Source: Parvibaculum sp049651025 (GTDB lineage Bacteria; Pseudomonadota; Alphaproteobacteria; Parvibaculales; Parvibaculaceae). From it: a stretch of DNA of 64,000 nt. Below, one piece after another: positions 17,148 to 25,683 of the stretch. The notes under the pieces are model-generated. The model was given only the letters and a program-made list of their open reading frames with translations. It made no database searches and was not told where the DNA came from. The DNA lies in the NCBI RefSeq assembly GCF_049651025.1, contig NZ_JBASBH010000106.1, forward strand, positions 62,001 through 126,000, read 5' to 3'. Both the position numbers and the translations under genes were made by a program. Position 1 is the first letter of the stretch. The number at the start of each line of letters is the position of its first letter.

Positions 17148-17177
17148 TTGACGGTCGGGTCGCGGGCCGGGCATAAA
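17148..17177 (+). promoter_or_regulatory. Possible fadD promoter
   Basis: TTGACG at 17148-17153, then an 18-base spacer and CATAAA at 17172-17177, about 50 bases before the ATG at 17226. A fair sigma-70-type match and nothing more. Confidence 0.35.
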
Positions 17178-17225
17178 AACATATAGAACGCGTAAAACGC
17201 GGTGGATGGGGGAATGGAGGCAGCA

Positions 17226-19025
17226 ATGGGTTTGTTCAAACGGATTGGTAACGAGATTATCTATCTGCGGGCGGCCATGCGTACGCTTGGGCGTCTCGGC
17301 GATATCTACAAGCATCCCGATCAAACCTTCCCCGATCTCATTGAAGGACTGGCCAGGAACAAGCCCAATAATATCGCGATCTATTACGAAGATCGGAAGA
17401 TCACCTATCGCGAGCTTGATGCCGAGGCCAACCGCTATGCGCGCTGGGTGCAGTCGCAAGGCATGGGCCGGGGCGACACGGTTGCCCTGATGATGGAAAA
17501 CCGGCCCGAATATATCATTTCGTGGCTCGGCGTTCTGAAGGCGGGCGCGTCGGCGGCGCTCATCAACACCAATCTCATCAAGGCGCCGCTTGCGCATTGC
17601 CTGAATATTTCGGGCGCGCAGCATCTCATTCTCGGCTCGGAACTGGCGGAAGCCTATGCGACTGCGGCCGATCAGCTCGAAAAGCCCATGCAGGTCTGGG
17701 CGACGGGCGGGCAGGTGCAGGGCATGCAGAACCTCGATGCGGCACTTGCGCAGCAATCGGGCGAGACGCTGCCCGCCGATACGCGCAAGGGCGTGACCAT
17801 CGACGACAATGCGCTCTACATTTACACGAGCGGCACCACGGGAAATCCCAAGGCCGCGCGCATTCCGCATGTCCGCCTTCTGACCATGATGGTCGGTTTC
17901 TCGGCGGCGGCGAATGCGACCGAGAAGGACCGCATGTATATCGCCATGCCGCTCTATCATTCGGCGGGCGGCGTTTGCGCGGTCGGCACGACATTGACGG
18001 TGGGTGGTGCGATCATCATTCGCCGCAAATTCTCCGCACGCGAATTTTTCGTCGATTGCTACAAATACAAGGCGACGCTCGTTCAGTATATCGGCGAGCT
18101 TTGCCGCTATCTGCTCAATAGCGAGCCGAATCCGAAGGACCGCAAGCACAAGGTCAGGCTCGCCATCGGCAATGGCTTGCGCCCGGAAATCTGGCCGGCC
18201 TTTCAGAAGCGTTTCAACATTCCCCGCGTGCTCGAATTCTACGGCGCGACAGAGGGCAACGTTGCGCTGATGAACTACGACGGCACGGTCGGCGCTGTCG
18301 GCCGCATTCCCGGTTGGGCGAAGAAGCGTTTCAACGTCGAGATCGTGCGCTTCAATACCGAGACGGAGCAGGTGGTGCGCGGGGCCGATGGCTTCTGCAT
18401 CAAATGCTCGCCCGGCGAAGCGGGCGAGGCGATCGGCAAGATTTCAAACGATCCCAATACGCCGACGGGCCGCTTTGAGGGCTATGCGAAAAAGGAAGAG
18501 ACAGAGAAGAAGATCCTGCGCGACGTTTTCGAGAAGGGCGATTCCTGGTTCCGTACCGGCGATCTTCTGCGTCAGGACAAGCTTGGCTATTTCTACTTCG
18601 TCGACCGTATCGGCGACACGTTCCGCTGGAAGGGCGAAAACGTCTCGACGAACGAAGTTGCCGAGGCGATCTCCGTTTTCCCCGGTGTCAAGGAAGCGAA
18701 CGTCTATGGCGTGTCGGTGCCCGGCACGGATGGGCGCGCAGGCATGGCCTCCATCGTCGCCGACAAGGGGCTCGATCTCGACAAGTTCCGCAAGCATATA
18801 GACCGGGAATTGCCGGAATATGCGCGGCCGCTTTTCATCCGCCTCAGTCACGAGATGGAAGTGACCGGCACCTTCAAGCATCGCAAGGTCGATCTCGTGA
18901 AGGAAGGTTTCGATCTCGCCGCGGTGAAAGAGCCGATCTATTTCAATTCGCCGGTCGAAAAGAAATTCGTGCCGCTCGATCCGATACTGCACGACCAGAT
19001 CTGTTCGGGCACCTTCAAGCTCTGA
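17226..19025 (+). CDS. Long/very-long-chain acyl-CoA synthetase (FATP type)
   Basis: 599 residues. ANL-family ligase that activates fatty acids with ATP and CoA. Landmarks are the P-loop YIYTSGTTGNPKAA, the EFYGATEGN motif, DTFRWKGENVSTNEV (hinge) and GTFKHRKVDLVKEGF near the end with the catalytic Lys. The last motif and the overall wording match the fatty-acid transport protein/very-long-chain branch rather than classical FadD. GGAGG at 17216-17220, five bases before ATG 17226, decides the start over ATG 17202. A hairpin terminator follows at once, so it is the last gene of its transcript. Confidence 0.9.
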   Translation: MGLFKRIGNEIIYLRAAMRTLGRLGDIYKHPDQTFPDLIEGLARNKPNNIAIYYEDRKITYRELDAEANRYARWVQSQGMGRGDTVALMMENRPEYIISWLGVLKAGASAALINTNLIKAPLAHCLNISGAQHLILGSELAEAYATAADQLEKPMQVWATGGQVQGMQNLDAALAQQSGETLPADTRKGVTIDDNALYIYTSGTTGNPKAARIPHVRLLTMMVGFSAAANATEKDRMYIAMPLYHSAGGVCAVGTTLTVGGAIIIRRKFSAREFFVDCYKYKATLVQYIGELCRYLLNSEPNPKDRKHKVRLAIGNGLRPEIWPAFQKRFNIPRVLEFYGATEGNVALMNYDGTVGAVGRIPGWAKKRFNVEIVRFNTETEQVVRGADGFCIKCSPGEAGEAIGKISNDPNTPTGRFEGYAKKEETEKKILRDVFEKGDSWFRTGDLLRQDKLGYFYFVDRIGDTFRWKGENVSTNEVAEAISVFPGVKEANVYGVSVPGTDGRAGMASIVADKGLDLDKFRKHIDRELPEYARPLFIRLSHEMEVTGTFKHRKVDLVKEGFDLAAVKEPIYFNSPVEKKFVPLDPILHDQICSGTFKL

Positions 19026-19031
19026 CACGAA

Positions 19032-19058
19032 AAAGGGCGGCTCATCGAGCCGCCCTTT
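19032..19058. terminator. Bidirectional hairpin terminator
   Basis: Perfect 12-base stem AAAGGGCGGCTC/GAGCCGCCCTTT with loop ATC lies between the convergent acyl-CoA synthetase and LLM genes. A- and T-rich flanks on both sides let it work in either direction. Confidence 0.88.
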
Positions 19059-19082
19059 CTGCATCTGGATTTGACGGCGCGA

Positions 19083-20300
19083 TTACTGCGCGGCGTCGGG
19101 CTTCTTGCCGAGGCCCATGGCTTCGAGGATTTCGGGGCGGATGTTCTCGGTGCCCTTCTTCTCGATGTGCTGGGCGACGCGCGTGCCGACCGCCATCATC
19201 GCCTGACCCATGAAGGTTTCGCGATTGTCCTTTGCCCAGTTGAGCGAGGCGTCGCGATTTTCGTTTAGGCCCTGGAACTTCGGGAAGACGTAGCGCGCCA
19301 TCAGCTCATAGGACTTCTTCGTGTTTTCGAAGTCGGCCCAGTTATGGGCGAGCTGAAGGAAGGCGCCGAAGCCGCCCGACTGCGTCTGCAGGCGTTCGAT
19401 CTGGGCGATGGCATCGTCCGGCGTGCCGACAACGGCCATGCCCGAAGCGATGAGCGCATCGACGGGATCGGTGCCGTCGGTCGGTGCGAGCGGGAGGGCG
19501 GCGACTTCGCGGAAGTAGAAGAGCCACTTCTCAAGGCCGAAGCGCACATTCTCGCGGGCCTTTTCGCGCGTCTCGGCGATATGCACCGGGCCGACAAGAC
19601 GCCAGGCATTGCGGTCGACGGTCTTGCCGTTGTCCTTGGCCGTGTCTTCGCTGATGGCCCAGTTCGTCGCCAGCGCGTTGAAGCCGCCGGCAGAAGTTGC
19701 GCCGATGGAGAGAAGGCCGAGGCCGTGCTTGCCGGCCGCGTTTGCGCCGGTCGGCGAGACCTGGCTTGCCACTGCGATCTCGACGCTCGGGCGCGAATAG
19801 GGCGTCATCTGCAGGCGGGCATTGTTCAGCGTGAACCAGTCGGTCTTTTTCGTGACGGTTTCGCCGCGCAGCAGAGGCACCAGCACGTCGAGCGCCTCGT
19901 CCATCATGTCGCGCTGCTTTGCGACTTCGATGCCCATCATGAAGGCGTCGGAGGGAAGCGCGCCGGGGCCGACGCCGAACATGACGCGGCCACGCGTGAT
20001 GTGGTCGAGCTGGTTGATGCGGTCGGCCAGCATCAGCGGGTGATGATAGGGCAGCGAGGAAACGCCGGTGCCGAGCTTGATGTGCTTGGTGCGCTCGGCG
20101 ACCGTTGCAATGAAGACTTCAGGCGAGGCGATGAGTTCGTAACCCGCCGAATGATGTTCGCCGATCCACGCCTCGTCATAGCCGAGGCGATCCATGTGCT
20201 GGATCAGCTCGATGTCGCGTTCGAGCGAGAGCGTCGGGTTTTCGTTCAGGGGGTGAAACGGCGCGATGAATGCGCCAAAGCGTAATTTCTGTCCTGCCAT
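19083..20300 (-). CDS. LLM-class flavin-dependent oxidoreductase (LimB-like)
   Basis: 405 residues, bacterial luciferase-like TIM barrel. FGAFIAPFHP, DEAWIGEHHSAGYE and HITRGRVMFGVGPG are the family's flavin/substrate motifs. The wording is closest to limonene 1,2-monooxygenase and alkanal-type members, which use FMNH2 from a separate reductase. It is paralogous to the next gene (20363-21541) over the whole length. AAGGAAACGACAC precedes the ATG. The C-terminal ~20 residues are an extra charged tail. No flavin reductase gene was seen in the cluster. Confidence 0.9.
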   Translation of the reverse strand: MAGQKLRFGAFIAPFHPLNENPTLSLERDIELIQHMDRLGYDEAWIGEHHSAGYELIASPEVFIATVAERTKHIKLGTGVSSLPYHHPLMLADRINQLDHITRGRVMFGVGPGALPSDAFMMGIEVAKQRDMMDEALDVLVPLLRGETVTKKTDWFTLNNARLQMTPYSRPSVEIAVASQVSPTGANAAGKHGLGLLSIGATSAGGFNALATNWAISEDTAKDNGKTVDRNAWRLVGPVHIAETREKARENVRFGLEKWLFYFREVAALPLAPTDGTDPVDALIASGMAVVGTPDDAIAQIERLQTQSGGFGAFLQLAHNWADFENTKKSYELMARYVFPKFQGLNENRDASLNWAKDNRETFMGQAMMAVGTRVAQHIEKKGTENIRPEILEAMGLGKKPDAAQ

Positions 20301-20328
20301 GTGTCGTTTCCTTGGTTTTGAAAATGTC

Positions 20329-20340
20329 TATGCATGCATA
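20329..20340. promoter_or_regulatory. Perfect 12-base palindrome between LLM paralogues
   Basis: TATGCATGCATA lies in the 62-base gap between the two LLM genes, about 30 bases upstream of the downstream gene's start. It could be an operator or the -10 region of an internal promoter. Confidence 0.25.
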
Positions 20341-20362
20341 AAAGCTGGCGGCGAGCGGCCCG

Positions 20363-21541
20363 TCAATCTGCGGCGCTTTTGGCCTTTGCCTTGGCTTCTT
20401 CTTCCGCCTGATGCTTGACGATCGTCTGCATGGCGGCGTTCATGGCCTGACCGATGAATTCGCCCGCATTGTCCGTCGCCCATTTCAGCGAGGCTTCGCG
20501 CGCTTCATTGGCCCGATGGAACTTGGGCTTCACGTGACGGGCGAAAAGCTCGTAGGACTTTTTCGTGTTCTCGAAATTCGCCCAGTTGTGCGCGAGCATC
20601 AGATAGGCGCCGAAGCCCGGGATCTTCTTCTGCAGGCGTTCGATCTGCGCAATGGCGTCGTCTGGCGTGCCGATGATGCCCTGACCGCTTTCGATCATAG
20701 TGTCGATCGGGTCCTTGCCTTCCTTCACCTCAAGGCCCATCGGATTGATCGAGCCGAAATAGTGCTGCCATTTCGCAAAGCCGTAGCGCACCTGCTCGCG
20801 CGCTTCCTCGCGCGTTTCGGCAAGATGCATCGGGCCGACGAGGCGAAGCGCGGAGGGGTCCATGACGCGGCCATTTTCGGCCGCTGTGCGCTGTGCGACA
20901 TCCCAGTTGATGGCGAGCGCGTCATAGCCTGCCGTATTCGTCGCCGCGACGCAGAGCATGCCGAGCTGGTGCTTGCCCGCGAGCTTGCCGCCTGACGGCG
21001 TGACCGAGCTTGCGACGGCGACTTCGGGATAGGGATCGCTGAAGGGGCGGAGCTGGAGCTTTGCATCCTGGAGCTTGAACCATTCCGTCTCGACACTGAC
21101 GGTTTCGCCCTTGAAGAGGCGCAGGATCACTTCAAGCGATTCGACCATGCGGTCGCGCTGCTTGGCGACTTCGATGCCGAGCATATGCGCGTCGGACGGC
21201 AGCAGGCCCGGACCGGCGCCGAACATCACGCGGCCGCGCGTCATGTGGTCGAGCTGGATGATGCGGTTCGCGGTCATCAGGGGGTTGTGATAGGGCAGCG
21301 AGATGACGCCCGTGCCGAGCTTGATGCGGCTCGTGCGTTCCGCGGCGGCGGCGATGAAGAGTTCGGGGCTTGCAATGATTTCATAGCCCGCCGAATGATG
21401 CTCGCCGATCCAGGCTTCCTCGAAGCCCTGTTTGTCGAGCCATTCGATCAGTTCCAGATCGCGGCGAATGGCGAGCGTCGGGTCTTCATCCACGGGGTGG
21501 AACGGCGCGAGGAAAATGCCGCTGCGCAGTTTTCCGGTCAT
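20363..21541 (-). CDS. LLM-class flavin-dependent oxidoreductase, second paralogue
   Basis: 392 residues from the ATG at 21541, which has GGGAG upstream. It carries the same motifs as the neighbour (IFLAPFHPVDEDPTL, EEAWIGEHHSAGYE, HMTRGRVMFGAGPG, GTPDDAIAQIERLQ), so the pair is a tandem duplication that has diverged mostly in the middle and tail. It probably oxidises a hydrophobic substrate with FMNH2 and O2. It lies directly downstream of a TetR gene (29-base gap), which makes that TetR the likely regulator of the pair. Confidence 0.9.
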   Translation of the reverse strand: MTGKLRSGIFLAPFHPVDEDPTLAIRRDLELIEWLDKQGFEEAWIGEHHSAGYEIIASPELFIAAAAERTSRIKLGTGVISLPYHNPLMTANRIIQLDHMTRGRVMFGAGPGLLPSDAHMLGIEVAKQRDRMVESLEVILRLFKGETVSVETEWFKLQDAKLQLRPFSDPYPEVAVASSVTPSGGKLAGKHQLGMLCVAATNTAGYDALAINWDVAQRTAAENGRVMDPSALRLVGPMHLAETREEAREQVRYGFAKWQHYFGSINPMGLEVKEGKDPIDTMIESGQGIIGTPDDAIAQIERLQKKIPGFGAYLMLAHNWANFENTKKSYELFARHVKPKFHRANEAREASLKWATDNAGEFIGQAMNAAMQTIVKHQAEEEAKAKAKSAAD

Positions 21542-21570
21542 CTTGGTCTCCCTGTCGTTTGCGTTCTCGC

Positions 21571-22254
21571 TCAGGCCCTCTTTTTGAGGCCGTTCAGCGT
21601 GATATCGAGAATTTGTCTGCTTGCGCCGTTCGTGTCGGCATCGGGATGCTCGGGCCACCATGCGGCGATGGCGCTCCAGGTCGAGACGATTGAAATCGCG
21701 GCAATCTCCGGCGCGATGCCGTCGCGCAATTCGCCGCGTTCCTGTCCCCGGCGCACGATCTGCGTCACGAGATCGACGATGCTTTCATTGACGGCGGCAG
21801 CCTTGGAAAGAATGGTCGGCTGGTCGATGAATTCGCGCAGCATCTTCTGCATGACCGGCGCGTTGCTCTCCCAGGCTTCCCGGAATGCCGAGAGGAGGAG
21901 GAGAAGCTGCTCTTCCGCATTGCCCTGATGGCCCGCGAGGCGCTCCACCAGCGACAGCGTGATTTCTTCGTTGAAGTCCTGAAGCAGCGCGGCTTTGTTT
22001 TCGAAATGCAGGAAGAAGGTCGCCTTGGCGACGCCTGCGCCGCCGCAAATGTCTTCGATGGTGACGCCGTCATAGCCGCGTTCGGAAAAGAGGCGCATCG
22101 CGGTGCGATAGATTTCGCGACGCGTTCGCTCTTTCTTGCGGGCGCGGCGTGTGCCGCTCGGCGCTTCGTCAATCTGCTCGATCTCGCTAATGACGCTCTC
22201 CTCAGGGTCAATCGGTCCAAAACTAGACCGAAGTACAGTTTTCGCCAAGGCCAT
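21571..22254 (-). CDS. TetR family regulator of the LLM cluster
   Basis: 227 residues if started at ATG 22254. The HTH (YDGVTIEDICGGAGVAKATFFLHF) is standard TetR; the C-terminal helices contain an LREFIDQP segment and two Trp near the end. The first ~48 residues are unusual, and their DNA contains a promoter-like and palindromic sequence (22219-22248). A GAGGAG at 22198-22203, six bases before an ATT codon at 22191, would give a typical 206-residue TetR instead. The start is therefore doubtful. It precedes the two LLM genes and is divergent from an SDR. Confidence 0.85.
   Translation of the reverse strand: MALAKTVLRSSFGPIDPEESVISEIEQIDEAPSGTRRARKKERTRREIYRTAMRLFSERGYDGVTIEDICGGAGVAKATFFLHFENKAALLQDFNEEITLSLVERLAGHQGNAEEQLLLLLSAFREAWESNAPVMQKMLREFIDQPTILSKAAAVNESIVDLVTQIVRRGQERGELRDGIAPEIAAISIVSTWSAIAAWWPEHPDADTNGASRQILDITLNGLKKRA
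22219..22248 (-). promoter_or_regulatory. Candidate tetR promoter and 24-base palindromic operator
   Basis: On the minus strand, TTGGCG (22248-22243), a 17-base spacer and TAGTTT (22225-22220) form a promoter-like pair. The palindrome AAAACT-N2-AC-N4-GT-N2-AGTTTT (22219-22242, 8 of 12 pairs matched) covers spacer and -10. An overlapping repeat TCGGTC-N8-GACCGA is at 22212-22231. Such placement is typical of TetR autoregulation. Confidence 0.45.
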
Positions 22255-22325
22255 TTCTTTAAAGCCGTGGCGCCCTTGGTTACGCCGCCTGCGCGGTGCA
22301 TTCAATGGCGGGTGGCAGCAGGGCT

Positions 22326-22370
22326 TTTCCTTACGGAAATGACATTGCAGCCCCTAGGGTCAATACCCTA
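22326..22370. promoter_or_regulatory. Two palindromes upstream of the SDR gene
   Basis: TTTCC-TTAC-GGAAA (22326-22339) and TAGGGT-CAAT-ACCCTA (22355-22370) are perfect inverted repeats that end 46 bases before the SDR start. Either may be an operator for the divergent TetR or another regulator. Confidence 0.35.
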
Positions 22371-22416
22371 AGACAAAGGCAAAGAAGAAGCATTCTTGCA
22401 AAACAGGGAGAAAACA

Positions 22417-23220
22417 ATGGGACGGGTCAGCGGAAAAGTCGCTCTGGTCACGGGCGCAGGCAGCGGCATCGGGCGCGGCGCGGCACTGGCGCTTGCGGCT
22501 GAAGGGGCAACCATCGTTGCGACGGACGTGGACGATCAGGGCAATGCCGAGACGGTGGCGCTGATCGTGAAGGCGGGCGGCAAGGCGGTCGCGCTGCATC
22601 AGGACGTCACGAGCGAGACGCGCTGGGCGGAAGTCGTCGCCGAGATCAAGAAGAGCCAGAAGGGCCTCCATATTCTCGTCAACAATGCGGGCATCGGCAT
22701 TTCCGCCGATATTTTTCAGATGTCTTACGCCGACTGGCAGCGCCAGATGGCAATCAACGTCGATGGCGTCTTCTTTGGCGTGAAGCACGGCATTCCGCTG
22801 ATCGCGGAAAGCGGCGGCGGCTCGGTCATCAACATCTCATCCGTTGCCGGTCTTCAGGGCGCAGCCGGGCTTGCCGGCTATTGCGCGAGCAAGGGTGCGG
22901 TGCGCCTCTTCACCAAGGCCGTGGCGCTTGAATGCGCGCAGGCGAAAATGAATGTCCGCGTGAATTCGGTTCACCCCGGCATTATCGACACGGCGATCTG
23001 GCAGAAGATTCCGCAAGGCGGCGTCAGCTCGCTGCAGATCGAGGGCGCGCAGCCTGGCGCCAATGCGATCGATCCGAACGTGATTGCGGCCACGACGCCG
23101 CTTGGCTATGCGGGGCTGCCGTCTGACATTGCGGCGGGCATCGTTTTCCTGGCGTCGGACGAGTCGCGTTATATGACGGGCACGGAACTCATCATCGATG
23201 GCGGCATCACGGCGCGCTGA
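22417..23220 (+). CDS. Short-chain dehydrogenase/reductase
   Basis: 267 residues of the classical SDR type. VTGAGSGIGRG binds the nucleotide, ATDVDD suggests NAD(H) preference because an Asp ends strand 2, NNAGIG follows, and the catalytic Ser plus Y-CAS-K are present (NISSVAGLQG, GYCASKGAV). GGGAG seven bases before ATG 22417 fixes the start. It likely oxidises a secondary alcohol or 3-hydroxyacyl substrate. It is divergent from the TetR gene with two palindromes between, and a terminator follows. Confidence 0.92.
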   Translation: MGRVSGKVALVTGAGSGIGRGAALALAAEGATIVATDVDDQGNAETVALIVKAGGKAVALHQDVTSETRWAEVVAEIKKSQKGLHILVNNAGIGISADIFQMSYADWQRQMAINVDGVFFGVKHGIPLIAESGGGSVINISSVAGLQGAAGLAGYCASKGAVRLFTKAVALECAQAKMNVRVNSVHPGIIDTAIWQKIPQGGVSSLQIEGAQPGANAIDPNVIAATTPLGYAGLPSDIAAGIVFLASDESRYMTGTELIIDGGITAR

Positions 23221-23240
23221 TCGATTATCGGCTGAATCAA

Positions 23241-23269
23241 AAAGGCGGGGGCTGCAAGCCTCCGCCTTT
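23241..23269. terminator. Hairpin terminator between convergent genes
   Basis: Thirteen-base stem AAAGGCGGGGGCT/AGCCTCCGCCTTT with one G-U pair and loop GCA, followed by T-rich sequence. It separates the SDR from the convergent surface-protein gene. Confidence 0.85.
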
Positions 23270-23292
23270 GTCTTGTCTGCCTGTGCTGCTGA

Positions 23293-23727
23293 TCAGTTGG
23301 CGATGCGCCAGGTTCCATCGGCGTCCTGGCAAGCGGTGCCGTAGGAGTTTTGATAGCGTCCGGCAACGCGCACCGTCGACTGATATTCGCGGCAATATTG
23401 CCCGTTATCGGAGCGATAGACGTCCGATGTCGGAACCGCCTGAACAGGCTGCTGATAGACAACCGGCGGCGCATAGGCCGGTGCGTAAACGACCGGCGGC
23501 GCGTAATAAGGCCGGTAGTAATAGGGCGGATAATAGCCGCCATAATAGCCGCCATAGTAGCTGCCATATCCGTACCCATAGGCAGGGAAGAGCGGGAAAC
23601 CCAACCCTATGCCGATGCTGACGCGGCCATGGGCAAGGGCGGGTGTTTCCATCGCGCCGACTGCGAGAAGGGCGCTTGCGGCGACAAGCGCCAAGCCTGC
23701 CTTGCGGGCGGTCTGCATGATGTTCAT
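23293..23727 (-). CDS. Exported Tyr/Gly/Pro-rich surface protein
   Basis: 144 residues. A signal peptide covers about residues 1-33 (hydrophobic core, cleavage near ALA-H). The middle (about 45-100) is a low-complexity run of Tyr, Gly and Pro repeats. The last ~40 residues (YCREYQSTVRVAGRYQNSYG and onward) resemble the C-terminal domain of the RT0821/Lpp0805 or 17-kDa surface antigen family, with two Cys that may form a disulfide. GGAGG six bases before ATG 23727 fixes the start. Probably outer-membrane associated; function unknown. Confidence 0.8.
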   Translation of the reverse strand: MNIMQTARKAGLALVAASALLAVGAMETPALAHGRVSIGIGLGFPLFPAYGYGYGSYYGGYYGGYYPPYYYRPYYAPPVVYAPAYAPPVVYQQPVQAVPTSDVYRSDNGQYCREYQSTVRVAGRYQNSYGTACQDADGTWRIAN

Positions 23728-23834
23728 GACTGCCTCCATGCGAAAATTCGTTGCAATGAATATACGCTTGAGCAGGCCGGAACGGTCGAGGCCGCAACAT
23801 TAAATTTGTCGAATTTCCCCGTTTATCGGTGTGT

Positions 23835-24779
23835 TCAGGCCTTCATCACGAAGAAGCCGACACGCGGGAAATGCACGACCACGTCGCCCACGCGTGGATC
23901 GCTGCGTTTGATCGCGATGTGCTGGGCCGAGGATGACACGACTTCGCCGGTGATCGGGTCGCGGCCATAATCGTCGGCCATGACGGTGACGCGGTCGCCA
24001 GCCTTGATGGCGTTCGGTTCGTTCGGATCGGTTTGCACCTTTTCCGTCGAGGTCGCTGCCTTGGCGATGTCGAGCGCATCCTCGCGCGTGATTTCGTGGC
24101 GCGTGCCGTGGCCGATGGCCTTCACGCGGTTTTCCCATGTGGTCACACGCGGGAGCGTGTCGAGCAGTTTCGCGGCCGGCGGGTAAACCCAGCGAATGAA
24201 GGCGAGGTTGTAATAGGCGCTGGCGTCTGCGATGCCCGCTTGCTCGCCCATGATATAGGGGCGGCCGTCGCCGAGTTGTTGTTCGATCCAGTCGAGCTGC
24301 GCGCGCAATTGTTCGGCCATCATGGGCGCCGCCATCTTCATAGCATCGGCGTCGAAGGGGCGCCCGGTCAGCGCTTCGCGATCCTTGCGGAAGGCTTCGT
24401 TGGCAAGCTCGTTCGCGCCATCGGCCATGCCGCCGAAGACAACCGTGACTGTATTGAGGAAAACCGAGCGGTCGGTCCAGATGCCGAGGCCCCAGCCGAT
24501 GCCGTTATCGCCGCGGACGAAGACGGAAGGCGCCGGGAAGCGGCGTTCCAGCTCACGAATGATGACCTGGCTGTCGCAATAAATATCGGCGCCGATCTGC
24601 ATGACGGGAATCTTGCGATAACCGCCTGTCAGCGCCACGAGTTCGGGCTTGGGCATGATGACCGGCTCATCGCAGGCGTGCCATTCAAGCCCTTTGATGC
24701 CGAGTATGACGCGCACCTTTTCGGAAAAGGGCGAGACGTCATATTGATGCAGGATGATCGATTGCGCGTCGGCGGGCAT
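23835..24779 (-). CDS. Glutathione S-transferase family protein with C-terminal extension
   Basis: 314 residues. Residues 1-85 are a thioredoxin-like GST N-domain (LHQYDVSPFSEKVRVILGIKG; RKIPVMQIG with cis-Pro; DSQVIIRELE). Residues about 90-235 are the helical GST C-domain. From about residue 261 a 54-residue, strand-rich segment (GDRVTVMADDYGRDPITGEV and onward) is added that GSTs do not normally have. It is 12 bases downstream of a second GST gene on the same strand, so the two are an operon. Substrate unknown. Confidence 0.88.
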   Translation of the reverse strand: MPADAQSIILHQYDVSPFSEKVRVILGIKGLEWHACDEPVIMPKPELVALTGGYRKIPVMQIGADIYCDSQVIIRELERRFPAPSVFVRGDNGIGWGLGIWTDRSVFLNTVTVVFGGMADGANELANEAFRKDREALTGRPFDADAMKMAAPMMAEQLRAQLDWIEQQLGDGRPYIMGEQAGIADASAYYNLAFIRWVYPPAAKLLDTLPRVTTWENRVKAIGHGTRHEITREDALDIAKAATSTEKVQTDPNEPNAIKAGDRVTVMADDYGRDPITGEVVSSSAQHIAIKRSDPRVGDVVVHFPRVGFFVMKA

Positions 24780-24791
24780 TGGTTCGGCCTC

Positions 24792-25577
24792 TTATTGAAA
24801 ATCGTTGCTGAAGCGAATGTTCTTTTTCTCAAGCCCGTCGAGTACGACCTGAACACCGCCCGAGCGGATCATCCATTCGAGGCGGTGGTCGCGATATTCG
24901 CGCTTGAAAAGGCCCTGTTTCACGATATCGGCAACGACTTCCATCGCCGAGATCGAGGTTGCGGATTCCTTCAGCGTCTTTGTAACGCTCTCGCGCGCCT
25001 TTGCACGCGCAAACCATTTGCCCAGCGCCGTGCCTTCGTCCGGCGCATTGCCGAAACCGGCGGAGCCTGCGACGTAGGGCACGACGGAGAGATCGCCCCA
25101 GCCGAAGCTTGCGCCGTTGAACCAGTCGCGGGTTCCAAGCTGGCGGCCGAGCCAGGCCTGCATCTTGTCCGTCTGCTCGTCGGCCTTCTCGCGCAGCACC
25201 GCGCCGAGTGCGCCCTCGGCACGGCGGAACCAGCCGATTTCGCCAAGGCCCCAGTTGATCGCCTCGTAATGGGTGTCGCAGACTTCTTCGAGCATGCGGG
25301 CACGGGCGCGGTCTACCGGCGATTGCGGCAGCATGGGCGGCGTCGGCCATTTGTCCTCGATATATTCAAGGATGATCGTCGAATCGAAAATGCTCGCATC
25401 GCCGTCGATCAGCGCAGGCACTTCACCGCGCGGGTTCGCGGTCATGAATTCGCCGCTCGTCTGGCCGGAGCCGATGGCGTCGGGCATTTTCAGATCGAAG
25501 GCGATGTTCTTTTCGCGGAGAGAAATCTTCACCTTCTGCGCATAGGGCGACAGCGGATGCTCGTAAAGCGTGACCAT
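24792..25577 (-). CDS. Glutathione S-transferase family protein
   Basis: 261 residues. N-domain MVTLYEHPLSPYAQKVKISLREK with the Ser/Tyr-Pro-x-x-x-K pattern of prokaryotic GSTs, NPRGEVPALIDGD (cis-Pro) and DSTIILEYIEDKWP (glutathione gamma-Glu site), followed by a helical domain. Likely cytoplasmic detoxification or thiol transfer in xenobiotic or aromatic breakdown. It is the first gene of a two-gene unit with the extended GST. Confidence 0.9.
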   Translation of the reverse strand: MVTLYEHPLSPYAQKVKISLREKNIAFDLKMPDAIGSGQTSGEFMTANPRGEVPALIDGDASIFDSTIILEYIEDKWPTPPMLPQSPVDRARARMLEEVCDTHYEAINWGLGEIGWFRRAEGALGAVLREKADEQTDKMQAWLGRQLGTRDWFNGASFGWGDLSVVPYVAGSAGFGNAPDEGTALGKWFARAKARESVTKTLKESATSISAMEVVADIVKQGLFKREYRDHRLEWMIRSGGVQVVLDGLEKKNIRFSNDFQ

Positions 25578-25683
25578 GTGGATCTCCCCGATCTGAATTT
25601 CTGGTTGGGGCGATCATCATGCCTCGCAGCATGCCTGTCCACGACTTGCTTGACGGTTCGGGTTCACGCTGGCGTGAGGTTCC

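Noticed and set aside
19083..21541. Luminescence (lux) operon
   Set aside because: LLM motifs are of the LimB type; no luxC/D/E genes and no LuxA/LuxB heterodimer features.
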